DNA of 64,000 bases from Agarivorans albus (lineage in GTDB: Bacteria; Pseudomonadota; Gammaproteobacteria; Enterobacterales; Celerinatantimonadaceae), in assembly GCF_019670105.1 (NCBI RefSeq), contig NZ_AP023032.1:933501-997500 (forward strand), given 5' to 3'. A model generated the notes under the pieces. That model was not told the origin of the DNA, searched no databases, and worked only from the letters and a program-made list of their open reading frames with translations. Within the stretch, counting starts at the first letter, position 1; each line of letters begins with the position of its first letter. The position numbers and the translations under genes are program-made. Positions 1 through 9,419 of the stretch are shown here, piece by piece.

Positions 1-196
1 GTAATTAGCCTTGAACAAGAGGTTTTAATAAGAATAAGGCAGCGTTATAGAGGTCAATTATTAAATAAATATTACGGTTAGTACTTAATTTTAGTAATTG
101 CTTTAATTAATAAAAATGAAATCTTAGTGTCATATTTTGAATTCAGCATCCTCAGCCAAATCAACTAGATAACTGGCGAAATGGAGATATTACCTA

Positions 197-2200
197 ATGC
201 CGACTTCAACTAAATCAGTGTTTCGCGCTACTTTGTGCGCTGCGACAGTGAGCGCACTACTTAGTGCTTGTAACAGTGATAGCAATAATGACCAAGATAC
301 TTCAAGCCCAATTGTACCGGCATCGCTGTCTATTGGTCTGTTACCTGATACCCAAGGAAATGGTTGGGAAGTAGCGCAACACCCCATGGAAGCAGTGTTG
401 GCTAAGCACCAAGCACATGGCGTTGATTTGGTTATTCCGGTAGGTGATTTAACCAATCACGGTTCAACCAAAGAATGGGCAGAGTGGCGAGAGGTTGCTG
501 AGAAGTACCGTGAAGCGGGCATGGAGTTTTTGCCAGTAATGGGCAACCACGAAACCAGCTGGGCTTACACGGTAGAATGGATTGAAAACATGCGTCACTA
601 CATTCCTGAAGACGCAGTTCACATGCCTAGTGCCGAGTGGCTTAACTATTACATTATTCGTGAAAACGTATTGGTGATTGGCCTTGCTTATTACAACCTA
701 CCGATTGCCTTTGGTTGGATTAAAGATGTAGTTGCAGAACATGAAGGTAAGTTTGAACATGTGGTAATTGCCAGCCACGATGGTTTGATTGGCGCTAAGT
801 ATGGGCAAACCCGTGAGCAAATTGTACAGGGCACTAAAGATGACAATCGCCTGTTTGATATTCATAAAGAGATCCGAGAGTTATTTGCCGAAAAAGATGT
901 AATTTGGGTGCAAGGACACGAGCACATGTATCAGCGCTCGCAAGTGCATGCACGGGTATTAGGTTCTAATGATCCTGGTGGGCGCAATGCCGAACCGTTG
1001 GCATCTACCCCTAGTGGTGGTAATTACCGTATGCCATCTTATACCCAAATTGTTAGTGGCAATGCTTCTTACAAGGGTTATGAATACCGTTATGGCGAAC
1101 GCGAGCTGATTCAAGATGTGATTCAACATAAAATGGATAGCATGAGCAATGGCTCGGAGCATTACGATGCCAACGCCGCAATGTTACATTTTGATGGTTC
1201 TAGAGTCGATTACCGCGCTTATTCGGCGCCTCATACCATTAAGGCCAACAGTGATGGCCCTAAAGAATTGCTTGAGCCTAATTGGACCTTAATGGACAGC
1301 TTTAGCCGCAGCTCCAACCGTTGTGAATCATTGATCTATCCAAACTCGATACCCGATGATCAACGCCCAATTCTTAACCATATTGTTGAATACAAAACTG
1401 CTTCCTGTGTGGCCGATGACCAAAGTACGGCCAAGCTGTTAGGCGGCACAAACAATACCTTTAATCGGGTAGACACCACCGAACGAACCATGGGGTATAC
1501 GGCAGGCTTTAACCGCGCCGAAAGCATGAACGACATGATGCGTTTAAGCTACCAGTTCTTATTTACTAAGCATTCTTCTTGGGATGTAAATTTAAATGGT
1601 AATAACCGAGTAGTGCCTAATTACGATTCAATTCAACCTGATGAGTCTGGCGCAGAAACTGGCCATGTAGTGCTACCTGCCACCACCATCGACATGAAAA
1701 AGCACCTCACTTTGAGTTGGATGCCGAAAGAGGCCGCTACGGTTTCTGACGTGTTGCTAGTGAGTGGTACCCAAGTGCATGGTGGGGTTTATCAAAATGC
1801 CTACGGCGGTGAAGTTGATATTCGCACCATAGCTGGCCAGCCTGGCTCGCAACCCGATGGAACGGCTAAGCAACCGGTGGTCGATTTACCAAGTTATGCA
1901 ACTCAAGCTTGGGATGTAGAACAGATCATTGCTGATCCATATGGCATTGAGTTTACAACCGAGAATTTGGCACAGGCAGAGAACTTAAACCTTGCTTGGA
2001 AAGCCGACGGTGAATGGCAAGCGGTAGCGGCATCTGAGTGTGTGCTTGATTTGCCATGGGATGAAGACTACTTAACTAACCCGCCTGCACGTATTACCAG
2101 CTGTAGTGACCAACCCCTAGTTGGCTACGACAGCCAATATGGTGGACGCTGGTGGATGATTGCGCAGCAAGATGTAGAGCTAGCCTTAATCAATAAATAA
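197..2200 (+). CDS. Lipoprotein calcineurin-like metallophosphoesterase
   Basis: Secreted, probably membrane-anchored phosphoesterase of the calcineurin-like superfamily. The 667-residue product has a signal peptide ending in a lipobox (LLSAC, Cys at about residue 25) followed by a Ser/Asn/Asp-rich linker. Metal-binding motifs appear in order: PDTQ (about 51), GDLTNHG (about 83), GNHE (about 117), SHD near 194 and GHEHMYQR near 240, which is the full metallophosphatase set. The last 300 residues have no motif I recognise. ATG is preceded by GGAGAT at good spacing. The substrate cannot be read from sequence; nucleotides, phosphodiesters and phosphoproteins are all possible. The next gene starts 68 bp downstream on the same strand, so co-transcription is likely. 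Confidence 0.85.
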   Translation: MPTSTKSVFRATLCAATVSALLSACNSDSNNDQDTSSPIVPASLSIGLLPDTQGNGWEVAQHPMEAVLAKHQAHGVDLVIPVGDLTNHGSTKEWAEWREVAEKYREAGMEFLPVMGNHETSWAYTVEWIENMRHYIPEDAVHMPSAEWLNYYIIRENVLVIGLAYYNLPIAFGWIKDVVAEHEGKFEHVVIASHDGLIGAKYGQTREQIVQGTKDDNRLFDIHKEIRELFAEKDVIWVQGHEHMYQRSQVHARVLGSNDPGGRNAEPLASTPSGGNYRMPSYTQIVSGNASYKGYEYRYGERELIQDVIQHKMDSMSNGSEHYDANAAMLHFDGSRVDYRAYSAPHTIKANSDGPKELLEPNWTLMDSFSRSSNRCESLIYPNSIPDDQRPILNHIVEYKTASCVADDQSTAKLLGGTNNTFNRVDTTERTMGYTAGFNRAESMNDMMRLSYQFLFTKHSSWDVNLNGNNRVVPNYDSIQPDESGAETGHVVLPATTIDMKKHLTLSWMPKEAATVSDVLLVSGTQVHGGVYQNAYGGEVDIRTIAGQPGSQPDGTAKQPVVDLPSYATQAWDVEQIIADPYGIEFTTENLAQAENLNLAWKADGEWQAVAASECVLDLPWDEDYLTNPPARITSCSDQPLVGYDSQYGGRWWMIAQQDVELALINK

Positions 2201-2268
2201 GCATTAGCCACGGGGCGCCAATGGCGTGGCTCCGTGGCTTAATTCAACAGTTTTAATGAGGAAGTGTA

Positions 2269-3321
2269 GTGATTTTTAAAGCTTTAAAAACGGTCAAAAC
2301 AGCGGTTCTGGGGCTGTGTATTTCCGCTGGCCTAATAGGGTTTTCTGCCCAAGCAGAAAATATTGATTACTTAAGTGCAATAAACAGTGACCTTAATGCC
2401 AGCCCTTTAACCTTTAGCAAAGGTGAGCTTCGTTGGGCAAAGGTTGGAGATTTACGCCCAACCCAAGCTTTGATTGGTTATGACCAAGTAAATTATAAAC
2501 TTGGCCGCTACCAAGCCGAGCCCAAAAAGATGTATGAAGAAATTTGTGAGTCCTACGGTGCTGGTGAAAAAAAGGTTAAGTGGAGCGAGCAGTCTTCTCC
2601 ATTAAAGCCGGGAAGCTTTAACTGCCCCTTGGCAATTGGTAGCGAAGCTGCAGAGATGAAAACCGCCATTGTAGGACCCGATGGTCACTTATATCTAACC
2701 GACGGCCACCATACCTTCTCGACTTTTATCGATATGGAGAATGGTGGGGCACAAATGCCGGTGCTGATTAAAATTCAAGATAATTGGTCAGCGAGCGAGA
2801 GTGATACCATCGAGCAAGCAATGTCGCAGTTTTGGCAGCGCTTGGCACAAACTAATAATAGCTGGCAATTTACCGCCAGTGGCGAAGCCATTTCTTATGT
2901 AAACATGCCGACTACACTTGGGCAGGATTCTTTAGCCAACCAAGCTTTTAGAGCACTAGTTTATTTCGCGCGTGATATTAGCTGGGTGAAAAAGCAGGCC
3001 GAAGCGATTAACTTTTTAGAGTTTCATTGGGGTTATGAGTTGGCTAAAAGCATCTCTGTAGATGAACAGCGCTTAGTTGAGCAGGCTTACTATTTAAGCA
3101 AAATAGAAGAAGTTGCTAAGCAAATGCTAGCGTATGCTCCCGAGCAAGCTATTGCCAGCAGCGGCAGAAGCGCTAAGCAGCTAGGGCAAAAGGCGGCCTG
3201 GGACAATAACAGTGATAAAACTCTACAGCAGCTGGTTTGCGGTTCGAAAAAAGGCCGCTTAGGTAAGTTAGGTTTTGCCTTAAGTTATAAGCAACCGGGT
3301 GTAAGCTTAGAGTGCAATTAA
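2269..3321 (+). CDS. Secreted ParB-like (ParBc_2) protein
   Basis: 350-residue exported protein with a GTG start (GAGGAAG just upstream) and a signal peptide ending near FSAQAEN. The core carries LRPTQALIGYDQV near residue 62 and the DGHHTFSTF motif near 144, typical of the putative ParB-like nuclease family ParBc_2 (PF08857), in which ParB/sulfiredoxin-type folds occur in non-partitioning proteins. The name is historical: the protein is predicted to be periplasmic or secreted and lies beside a secreted phosphoesterase, so a role in chromosome partition is unlikely. The gene ends 70 bp before a strong hairpin terminator. The reaction it performs is unknown. Confidence 0.7.
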   Translation: MIFKALKTVKTAVLGLCISAGLIGFSAQAENIDYLSAINSDLNASPLTFSKGELRWAKVGDLRPTQALIGYDQVNYKLGRYQAEPKKMYEEICESYGAGEKKVKWSEQSSPLKPGSFNCPLAIGSEAAEMKTAIVGPDGHLYLTDGHHTFSTFIDMENGGAQMPVLIKIQDNWSASESDTIEQAMSQFWQRLAQTNNSWQFTASGEAISYVNMPTTLGQDSLANQAFRALVYFARDISWVKKQAEAINFLEFHWGYELAKSISVDEQRLVEQAYYLSKIEEVAKQMLAYAPEQAIASSGRSAKQLGQKAAWDNNSDKTLQQLVCGSKKGRLGKLGFALSYKQPGVSLECN

Positions 3322-3391
3322 GCTATAACAAGGTGAGCTAAGTCCTTAGTTCCTCATAGGTCCAAGCAAAGGTATAATTAATGTTATTAAC

Positions 3392-3425
3392 AAAAATCCA
3401 GCAACGCCCATGTTGCTGGATTTTT
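3392..3425 (+). terminator. Intrinsic terminator after the ParB-like gene
   Basis: Perfect 14-bp stem (3392-3405 with 3412-3425) around a 6-nt loop, ending in a run of T. It closes the phosphoesterase/ParB-like transcript. Confidence 0.85.
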
Positions 3426-3573
3426 TAGTTTTATCATATGGTTTGATTTATCAATAGCTGGTTCACAAACTCAATACTATTTTGTATATATATGTTTTTT
3501 ATATGATTTAATGCGCCTGCAAGTTTGCTATTAAAAATCCAATAAAGGATTAGTTGTACAGCTAAGGGAAGAG

Positions 3574-4110
3574 ATGAAAAAAGTAAGTTTATTGGTTTTA
3601 TTGTTTTGCGCAGCAATAAATCCTCTACAAGCAGAAGAACAAAGCGCAGTAGAGCAACAGCATTACCTTTGGTTAGAGCCCGGTTTTTCATTCGGCCGGC
3701 CAGGTACTAGTTTGGCCGCAGATTTTTACTATAGCTATTCTAATTACACTATTTCTTTAGGAGTGTTGGGCGGTAATGATGATGGTTGTCAGTTATTTTG
3801 TGAATATGAGGAAGGAAAAGACAATTATAGTTCTACTAGGTTGATGGTTGGTAAGTATTTTTATCCTGGTAAGTATGAGTTTTTAGCTGAAACGGGGATC
3901 GCTAAACTCTCTGTGTCTACCGATCATTACGACGGAGCAAATTGGAAAACCTTAACAAGTGATAGCTATGGTATTCCTATTCGAGTTTCTAAATACTTTA
4001 ACGGTAGATATATCGGATTCGCGCTCACCGCTGAAGCTGTGGTAACCCCGGATGATTGGATAGCATCATTGGGTTTTAGAGTCCCGCTTGGTAAATTACG
4101 CCATTGGTAA
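3574..4110 (+). CDS. Exported beta-barrel-like protein of unknown function
   Basis: 178-residue protein with a clear signal peptide (charged MKK, hydrophobic stretch, cleavage near LQAEE) and GGGAAGAG ribosome site. The mature part is rich in alternating aromatic/polar segments (FYYSYSNYTISLGVLGG, GKYFYPGKYEF) and ends in a strand-like segment finishing LRHW, which suggests a small outer-membrane barrel, but I do not recognise a family. Two cysteines lie close together (GCQLFC). It follows a terminator and therefore has its own promoter. The function is not assigned. Confidence 0.7.
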   Translation: MKKVSLLVLLFCAAINPLQAEEQSAVEQQHYLWLEPGFSFGRPGTSLAADFYYSYSNYTISLGVLGGNDDGCQLFCEYEEGKDNYSSTRLMVGKYFYPGKYEFLAETGIAKLSVSTDHYDGANWKTLTSDSYGIPIRVSKYFNGRYIGFALTAEAVVTPDDWIASLGFRVPLGKLRHW

Positions 4111-4120
4111 GTAAACAAAA

Positions 4121-4143
4121 AAGGTAGAGCACTGCTCTACCTT
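4121..4143 (-). terminator. Convergent hairpin terminator
   Basis: 10-bp stem (4121-4130 with 4134-4143) with a 3-nt loop between two convergent genes. The leftward arm is followed by a T run on the minus strand, so it mainly serves the small minus-strand gene. Confidence 0.75.
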
Positions 4144-4152
4144 AGATGTGTT

Positions 4153-4326
4153 TTATTCAGGCTTGCGCTTACCTGTCATAAATTCTTCTAGAATTTCTGG
4201 AGTCAATTCACCGGCTTCTTCTAGGCGCTTTAGCTCCGCAACAATAAGCTTTTGCTCTTCCATTGATGGAACTGGAAGCTCGGGCTCTTTTTCGATGCCT
4301 TCTGGAATGTTTAAATTATCTAACAT
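4153..4326 (-). CDS. Small conserved hypothetical protein (57 aa)
   Basis: The reading frame is open further upstream, but the likely start is the internal ATG (MLDNLNIPEG), which has a GAGAG ribosome site six bases before it; the upstream stretch encodes nothing protein-like. The product is short, acidic and helical (MEEQKLIVAELKRLEEAGEL), with no signal peptide or membrane segment, and ends in a basic tail KRKPE. It has its own terminator. No function can be assigned. Confidence 0.55.
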   Translation of the reverse strand: MLDNLNIPEGIEKEPELPVPSMEEQKLIVAELKRLEEAGELTPEILEEFMTGKRKPE

Positions 4327-4495
4327 GGTGGCTCTCACGATAAAACTTAGTTGGACTAAGTATATCAGCAAATGGGCCTTTAGTTGCAGTGCTTGAAAAC
4401 TGAAAAGTCACCCCTTGATGATCTAAATCATCACCTGCCTAGTAAGCATTAATATTGGATTGGAGCCGGAGATGTAAGGAACGGTAGGCCTGAGC

Positions 4496-4714
4496 ATGAA
4501 AAATCAAATAAATCCGAAACGCTTACTGAATAGTAAATGGACTAAACAAGCGGTAGTGAACAAGCAAAAACACTTTATTGTGACTGAGCTAGAGATTGAT
4601 GACTTACAAGCGGTGCAGCGCTGCGTGATTCAAGCGGTTTATAACCAGCAAGACTTTGAGATTGATTGGCGAGAGTTAAAAGATCGCAGCCATTGGCAGC
4701 AAGGTTGGAAGTAA
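4496..4714 (+). CDS. TIGR02450-type Trp-rich conserved protein
   Basis: 72-residue protein that matches the small TIGR02450 family along its whole length: an N-terminal NPKRLLNSKWT block, KHFIVTELE, then WRELKDRSHWQQGWK at the C-terminus with invariant tryptophans. It is cytoplasmic, has no signal peptide and stands alone. The biochemical role of the family is unknown; membership is confident because several conserved blocks occur in the right order and length. Confidence 0.85.
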   Translation: MKNQINPKRLLNSKWTKQAVVNKQKHFIVTELEIDDLQAVQRCVIQAVYNQQDFEIDWRELKDRSHWQQGWK

Positions 4715-4754
4715 TAAAGTTAGGCACTAACTTACAGTGCCTAACTAACGTTTA

Positions 4755-5033
4755 TTAGCTACGGCTAGTGACTTCTAGCAAGTGATAGCCAAACTGAGTT
4801 TTCACAGGGCCATGCACAGTATTTAGCGCTTCATTAAATACCACTGTATCAAACTCTGGCACCATATCGCCTTTATTAAACTCACCTAATTCGCCGCCAT
4901 TTGCGCCAGATGGGCAGTTAGAATGCTGCTTGGCGATATCGGTAAATGCGGCTCCGCCTTCAATTTGTGCTTTTAGGTCTAAACATTGTTGCTCGGTATC
5001 TACCAGAATGTGGCGTGCGCTTGCTCTTGGCAT
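4755..5033 (-). CDS. ppiC: Parvulin-type peptidyl-prolyl isomerase
   Basis: 92-residue single-domain parvulin that catalyses cis-trans isomerisation of peptidyl-prolyl bonds. The sequence shows the family signature ASARHILV at the start, then IAKQHSNCPSGANGGELGEF, MVPEFDTVVF and the closing VKTQFGYHLLEV block. There is no signal peptide, so it is the cytoplasmic PpiC type rather than the periplasmic SurA/PpiD type. The ATG is preceded by GAGGA. It is monocistronic. Confidence 0.92.
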   Translation of the reverse strand: MPRASARHILVDTEQQCLDLKAQIEGGAAFTDIAKQHSNCPSGANGGELGEFNKGDMVPEFDTVVFNEALNTVHGPVKTQFGYHLLEVTSRS

Positions 5034-5174
5034 GAGATGTCCTCTGTATATGTCGCTGTTAATGGCTAAGCCTTGCTAACTTGCTGAATGCTTAGCTTGA
5101 GAGGGCAAATGTAGTGGTAAAGCTTAGTGTCTGTCAAATTGGGGAAGCACGCTTTGTGCTTCCCCAGCCAAACC

Positions 5175-5834
5175 TTATAAAACGGTAATTACATCTTGTT
5201 CCGGCAGGCGTGCCTTTGGTAAGCCGTAGTTGTAGTCTTCGCCGTCTAGGTGGTAGCCCAGAGCTAAGGCAAAGTGGCAAACATGGCCATCAAGTTCTTG
5301 CTCGAATATCTCGCCAATTAGCGCCGAGTCCACGCCTTCCATTGGGGTAGAGGCTATGCCTAAACGCGCCAATACGTGCAAGGTGTTGCCTAATGCAATA
5401 TAGGTTTGCGCCTTGGTCCAATTGCCGTTAAAGCCGGTTTCGTCAGTATTAGCTTCGGCAAAGCTGAATCCGCCATTAAGCATGGCGTCGTACATGTCGG
5501 CGGGTAAGTGACCAGAGCTTACTTCAACATCTACAACTTTACGGTAATCATCTTTGGTGAAGTTGGGATTGTGAGCAAACAAAATGATATGAGACGCTTC
5601 TTTTGCATGTGGTTGATTAAACTGATGCATGTTGGCAAAACTATCGTGGAAGCGCTGCTTAGCAGTGTCGCTTTCAATAACAATAAACTTCCAAGGCTGC
5701 GAGTTAATTGAAGAAGCCGATAAACGAATAGCTTCTTTTATCACCGTCATGTCTTCTGCTGAAATGCGCTTTGATGCATCATATTTTTTAGCGGTGTAGC
5801 GGCTATTTAGATCGTTAATAATTGGGTGAGACAT
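5175..5834 (-). CDS. nfsB: NfsB-like NAD(P)H nitroreductase
   Basis: 219-residue FMN-dependent oxidoreductase of the nitroreductase family, predicted to reduce nitroaromatics or quinones with NAD(P)H in the cytoplasm. The FMN-contacting regions are visible: RYTAKKYD at the N-terminus, SASSINSQPWKF near residue 40, and TPMEGVD followed by LGYH toward the C-terminus. Length is normal for NfsB/NfnB. It stands alone and could serve as a dihydropteridine- or quinone-type reductase; the exact substrate is not fixed by sequence. Confidence 0.85.
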   Translation of the reverse strand: MSHPIINDLNSRYTAKKYDASKRISAEDMTVIKEAIRLSASSINSQPWKFIVIESDTAKQRFHDSFANMHQFNQPHAKEASHIILFAHNPNFTKDDYRKVVDVEVSSGHLPADMYDAMLNGGFSFAEANTDETGFNGNWTKAQTYIALGNTLHVLARLGIASTPMEGVDSALIGEIFEQELDGHVCHFALALGYHLDGEDYNYGLPKARLPEQDVITVL

Positions 5835-6045
5835 GGAGTAAGTCCTCGCTAAGCTTGTTTAGGTAGGCGCATCTTACGAGGATCTGTTTTGAAGAAACAG
5901 TGGCGAACTCTCCAATTATTATGGTCATTTTTATCCATAATAATGTTGAGTTGATAAAGCAGTTAAGTTTTTTATGGAAGCATATTGAATGCTTTTAAGA
6001 GGCTAGCTTTGATTGATGAGCATCGAAAATCTAGCCGCAGAAACA

Positions 6046-6072
6046 AAAAGGCCGCTCAATTGCTTGAGCGGC
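6046..6072 (-). terminator. Terminator of the amylase gene
   Basis: 9-bp GC-rich stem (6051-6059 with 6064-6072) and 4-nt loop followed on the minus strand by CTTTTTGTTT. A second imperfect inverted repeat (GGCTAG...CTAGCC) lies at 6001-6036. Confidence 0.85.
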
Positions 6073-6095
6073 AAAGGATATAAAAGGCTATTGGA

Positions 6096-9000
6096 TTACA
6101 TTGCTTCGATTAAGATCAGCCCTTCGCTGCCCGCATCAAAGCTAACAGTGCCATTGCTTACAGTGGCAATAGAGCCAGTGTAAGCGTTGCGCACGCTGCT
6201 GCCGTTGTCGAAGTAGCCAGCAACATTCACAGATACTGTGCCTGAGCCATCTACCACTACAACAACATTGTTGCTTTCACCCGATACTGGGTTAGTCCAA
6301 GTACGTGCAAAAGCTTTACCATTAGACTGGCTAACAGCAACGTGTTGGCCGGCACCTACTGCTGGATTGTCACGACGGAATTGACCCACTTTTTGCCAGT
6401 GTTGGTGAACGCTGTTACCCGCTTTGTTCCAATCAATACTTGAACGGCTACCTTGGTCGGCATCTGAGCCACCATCGCCATTTACGCGGCCAAGTTCATC
6501 ACCGTAGAACACTTGCACACCACCTGGTAGTAGCAACAAGGCGGTACCCGCACGTTTCTGACGATTGTCGTCACCGTTGTAGAACACCGCGCCAGTATCG
6601 TGGCTAGAGATGTAGCTTAGTGAGTTCCAATCGCTAGAGCTGTTAACTTGACTAGCGTAGTTAGCAAACTCATTTAGCATGGTGTCGGTGCTAGAAATCA
6701 TGCCATTAACAGTGTTTTTGAAACTAAAGTTAATTACAGAATCAAAGCCACCATCGGTATGGTAGTTAGACTGGTTAAAGCCATGGCCAAATACTTCGGC
6801 TGTTGCCCAAAACTCATCGTTCCAATTTGCACCCGGTGCATCTGGGTTGTTAGCACGCCACTCGCTTAATGCAGCTTTTGACTCGCTGATTAAGTAAGCC
6901 CAGTGGTCGTTAGTTACGTGTTTTGCAGTATCAACACGGAAACCATCAATACCGTAGTCACGCACATATTGCACTAACCACTCAGTAATCCAATCGCGAA
7001 CACGCTTAGTACCTTGGGCTTGGTAGTTACTTAGGTAGCCTTGACCAAAGGTAGATTTGTTGGCTAAGAACGGAGGAATACCTACTTGTTGAGTTGACTC
7101 GGTTTTAAAGTCTGGCAAGAAGGCTAAACACTTAGTTAAGTCGTCACCGCCACAACCGTCGTAGCCAGGTAAACCTACACGTATCCAATCTTTACCCCAC
7201 CAGTTCAACCATAGGTTCTCATCGCCATTGTAGTTGATGAAATCATGGTAGCCGAACCAGTTTTGACCATTGCTTGGTGTCCAATTTGGACCGGCAGTAT
7301 CAGAGCCGTAGTTAAACTCATCCATGTCTTTTAGGGTGTTGTAACCTGCGTGGTTCATTACCACATCCATAACAACACGAATGCCTTGGCTATGCGCTTT
7401 GTCTACAAAGGCTTTAAACTCTGCAGGTGTGCCCATGTTGGCATCAAGGTTGGTGTAATCTTGCACGTAGTAACCGTGGTAAGCGTAGTGAGCAAAGTCA
7501 CCGTCGCTGCCGCCGCCTACAAAGCCATGAGCTTGTTCGTAAGGTGCCGTTAACCAAATAGCGTTAATACCAAGATCGGTGAAGTAGCCTTCATCCAATT
7601 TAGCGGTTAAGCCGGCAATATCACCACCATGGAAAGTACCAATGTTTTTGCCTGTGGCATCAACACTTGGGCGACCATAAGAGTTGTTATTGCTTGAGTT
7701 ACCATCGTTAAAACGGTCGGTAATAACGAAGTAAACGTTGGCGTTGTCCCATGTGAAATCAGATGCTGTAGGCTGCTCAACTTTGGTAATGGTGAAACAT
7801 TTGTTAGCGCTGCTGTTAGCGTTCTCTGCATATAAACAGAGTTGTAGAGACTCACCAATGGCCAAGTTGCTGCCAACCGAAATAGTTTCGCCATTACTAT
7901 ACGCAATACCGTTTACCGGATCGCTACCGTCGGTAGTGTACAAACCACCGGTAACGTCATCACCAGTAGCACCTAAGGTAATGCTTACTTCGTTAGTCCA
8001 GAAAGTGCTTACTGCAGGATCTATGCTCACATTAGCATCATCATTTACATCACAAGTATCTGTCCAACTCTGAGTTTCAATGGTGTAACAGCCATCTTTA
8101 TCGCGGAATAGATCTTCCGTTTGGCTATTGCCTTGATTGCTAAAGATTAGTTTACTTGAATCGCTGTTCTCAAACTTAAACTCATGCCAGATATCACCGC
8201 GTTTCACCATGGCATCACCAGGCCACGCAGTATCGGGCTCAGAACCAGCTGGAAGTGCATCCCAGTGGTGAATAGACGGCGTCCAATCTCCTGGCGCATT
8301 TAGATAAACGGTAAAGCCAGTTTCAGGCGCTGCAATCTTGTTGTAGGTATAAGTTTGAATAACCGAACCTTGAGCATTGGCTACAAATACTTGTAACTCA
8401 ACGGATTCACCTACAGCCAGCTCGCCACCAATATTGATGATGTCGCCATTGTTAAAGCTTACACCTTGGGTACCACCAGTAGTGCTTAGTTGGTAGGTGC
8501 TATCAGTAACGTTTTCACCTTTATAGCTTAACGTTACCGCTAGTGTGTCGGTGCTAAAATCGCTGCTGTTAGGGCTTACTGTTAACTCAGGCTTCGTTTC
8601 ATTAATCACTATGTCAGCGGTAATGGCTTTGCTTGAAGCATCAAAACTGATGTTGTAGTTAGTATTGTCTTCTACTTGGAAATCTTGGTTAGGGTAGTTC
8701 TCACCCCAGCTACCGTTATCTGAACAAGCGGCAACTTTAAAGCGTGCTGGGCTTTCTTCTCCAGCAAAGGCTTGAGTTAGTGTGTATAAGCCGCTGGCCG
8801 CGTCGCGTACCATTGCTGTTTGGCCCCAACCATTTGGTGTGCCGCGGAAACACCATACCGGCGGTTCTTCGCCCGCAACGGTAATGTCTACACTGGCGGT
8901 ATTGCTCACTGCACCTTGGTTGTCGGTTACTTGTAAGGTAACGGTGTCGCTTTGAGTAAATGTAACACTAATCGTTTCAGTGGTTTCACCAGTGCTCCAC

Positions 9001-9419
9001 GAGTAGCTAGCAATGTTTCCATCGCTGTCGCTAGAGCCACTGGCCGAGAAGGTGATGCTAGTGCCAGCATCTACAGTTTGCGCATTTGCTGGTGAGATAA
9101 CAGCAGTTGGCGCTTGGTTACTATCACAGTTTGCTACCGATACTACGTCGATATTTTTGCTGTCGCTGTAAAAAGTAATCTGATGGCTACCGGCCGATAC
9201 GCGGTAGTCTTGGTTAGGGTAGGCTTCTTGCCAATTGCCCCAACGGTCAATTTTAAAACGTGGGTCGTTATTGCCAAAGGTTTGGCAGGTTTGAAATTCT
9301 GTACTAGATACCTGATCCATGGCGGTGGTTTGCCAGCCATTTGGCGTGCCACGGAACTCCCATTCTGCTTGAGCAGAAAGGGAGGCCGTTAACAAACCAA
9401 GGAGTACTACCTTGTTCAT
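6096..9419 (-). CDS. Multidomain secreted alpha-amylase, MalS-like (GH13)
   Basis: 1107-residue secreted starch hydrolase. Order seen: signal peptide (1-18); a TPNGW-type module (19-98); a PKD domain (about 103-182); a second TPNGW module (188-272); an Ig/FN3-like segment; a CBM25/26-like starch-binding module (about 368-456, with WPGDAMV and LIFSNQGNSQT); another Ig-like segment; then the GH13 catalytic domain from about 555. That domain follows E. coli periplasmic MalS closely (GTFHGGD, HYAYHGYYVQD, MDVVMNH). Catalytic residues are in place: nucleophile D830 in DGFRVD, acid/base E875 in ATAEVFG and D941 in SSHD. It should cleave alpha-1,4-glucans outside the cytoplasm. MalS itself is about 676 residues, so the N-terminal half is an added substrate-targeting region. 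It is monocistronic, with no maltose operon nearby. Confidence 0.93.
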   Translation of the reverse strand: MNKVVLLGLLTASLSAQAEWEFRGTPNGWQTTAMDQVSSTEFQTCQTFGNNDPRFKIDRWGNWQEAYPNQDYRVSAGSHQITFYSDSKNIDVVSVANCDSNQAPTAVISPANAQTVDAGTSITFSASGSSDSDGNIASYSWSTGETTETISVTFTQSDTVTLQVTDNQGAVSNTASVDITVAGEEPPVWCFRGTPNGWGQTAMVRDAASGLYTLTQAFAGEESPARFKVAACSDNGSWGENYPNQDFQVEDNTNYNISFDASSKAITADIVINETKPELTVSPNSSDFSTDTLAVTLSYKGENVTDSTYQLSTTGGTQGVSFNNGDIINIGGELAVGESVELQVFVANAQGSVIQTYTYNKIAAPETGFTVYLNAPGDWTPSIHHWDALPAGSEPDTAWPGDAMVKRGDIWHEFKFENSDSSKLIFSNQGNSQTEDLFRDKDGCYTIETQSWTDTCDVNDDANVSIDPAVSTFWTNEVSITLGATGDDVTGGLYTTDGSDPVNGIAYSNGETISVGSNLAIGESLQLCLYAENANSSANKCFTITKVEQPTASDFTWDNANVYFVITDRFNDGNSSNNNSYGRPSVDATGKNIGTFHGGDIAGLTAKLDEGYFTDLGINAIWLTAPYEQAHGFVGGGSDGDFAHYAYHGYYVQDYTNLDANMGTPAEFKAFVDKAHSQGIRVVMDVVMNHAGYNTLKDMDEFNYGSDTAGPNWTPSNGQNWFGYHDFINYNGDENLWLNWWGKDWIRVGLPGYDGCGGDDLTKCLAFLPDFKTESTQQVGIPPFLANKSTFGQGYLSNYQAQGTKRVRDWITEWLVQYVRDYGIDGFRVDTAKHVTNDHWAYLISESKAALSEWRANNPDAPGANWNDEFWATAEVFGHGFNQSNYHTDGGFDSVINFSFKNTVNGMISSTDTMLNEFANYASQVNSSSDWNSLSYISSHDTGAVFYNGDDNRQKRAGTALLLLPGGVQVFYGDELGRVNGDGGSDADQGSRSSIDWNKAGNSVHQHWQKVGQFRRDNPAVGAGQHVAVSQSNGKAFARTWTNPVSGESNNVVVVVDGSGTVSVNVAGYFDNGSSVRNAYTGSIATVSNGTVSFDAGSEGLILIEAM

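Noticed and set aside
4148-4396. Plus-strand 82-residue frame
   Set aside because: Opposite to the 57-residue minus-strand gene, serine-rich and without a ribosome site.
9114-9392. Two overlapping frames opposite or within the amylase start
   Set aside because: They lie inside the well-supported amylase gene and have no protein-like features.
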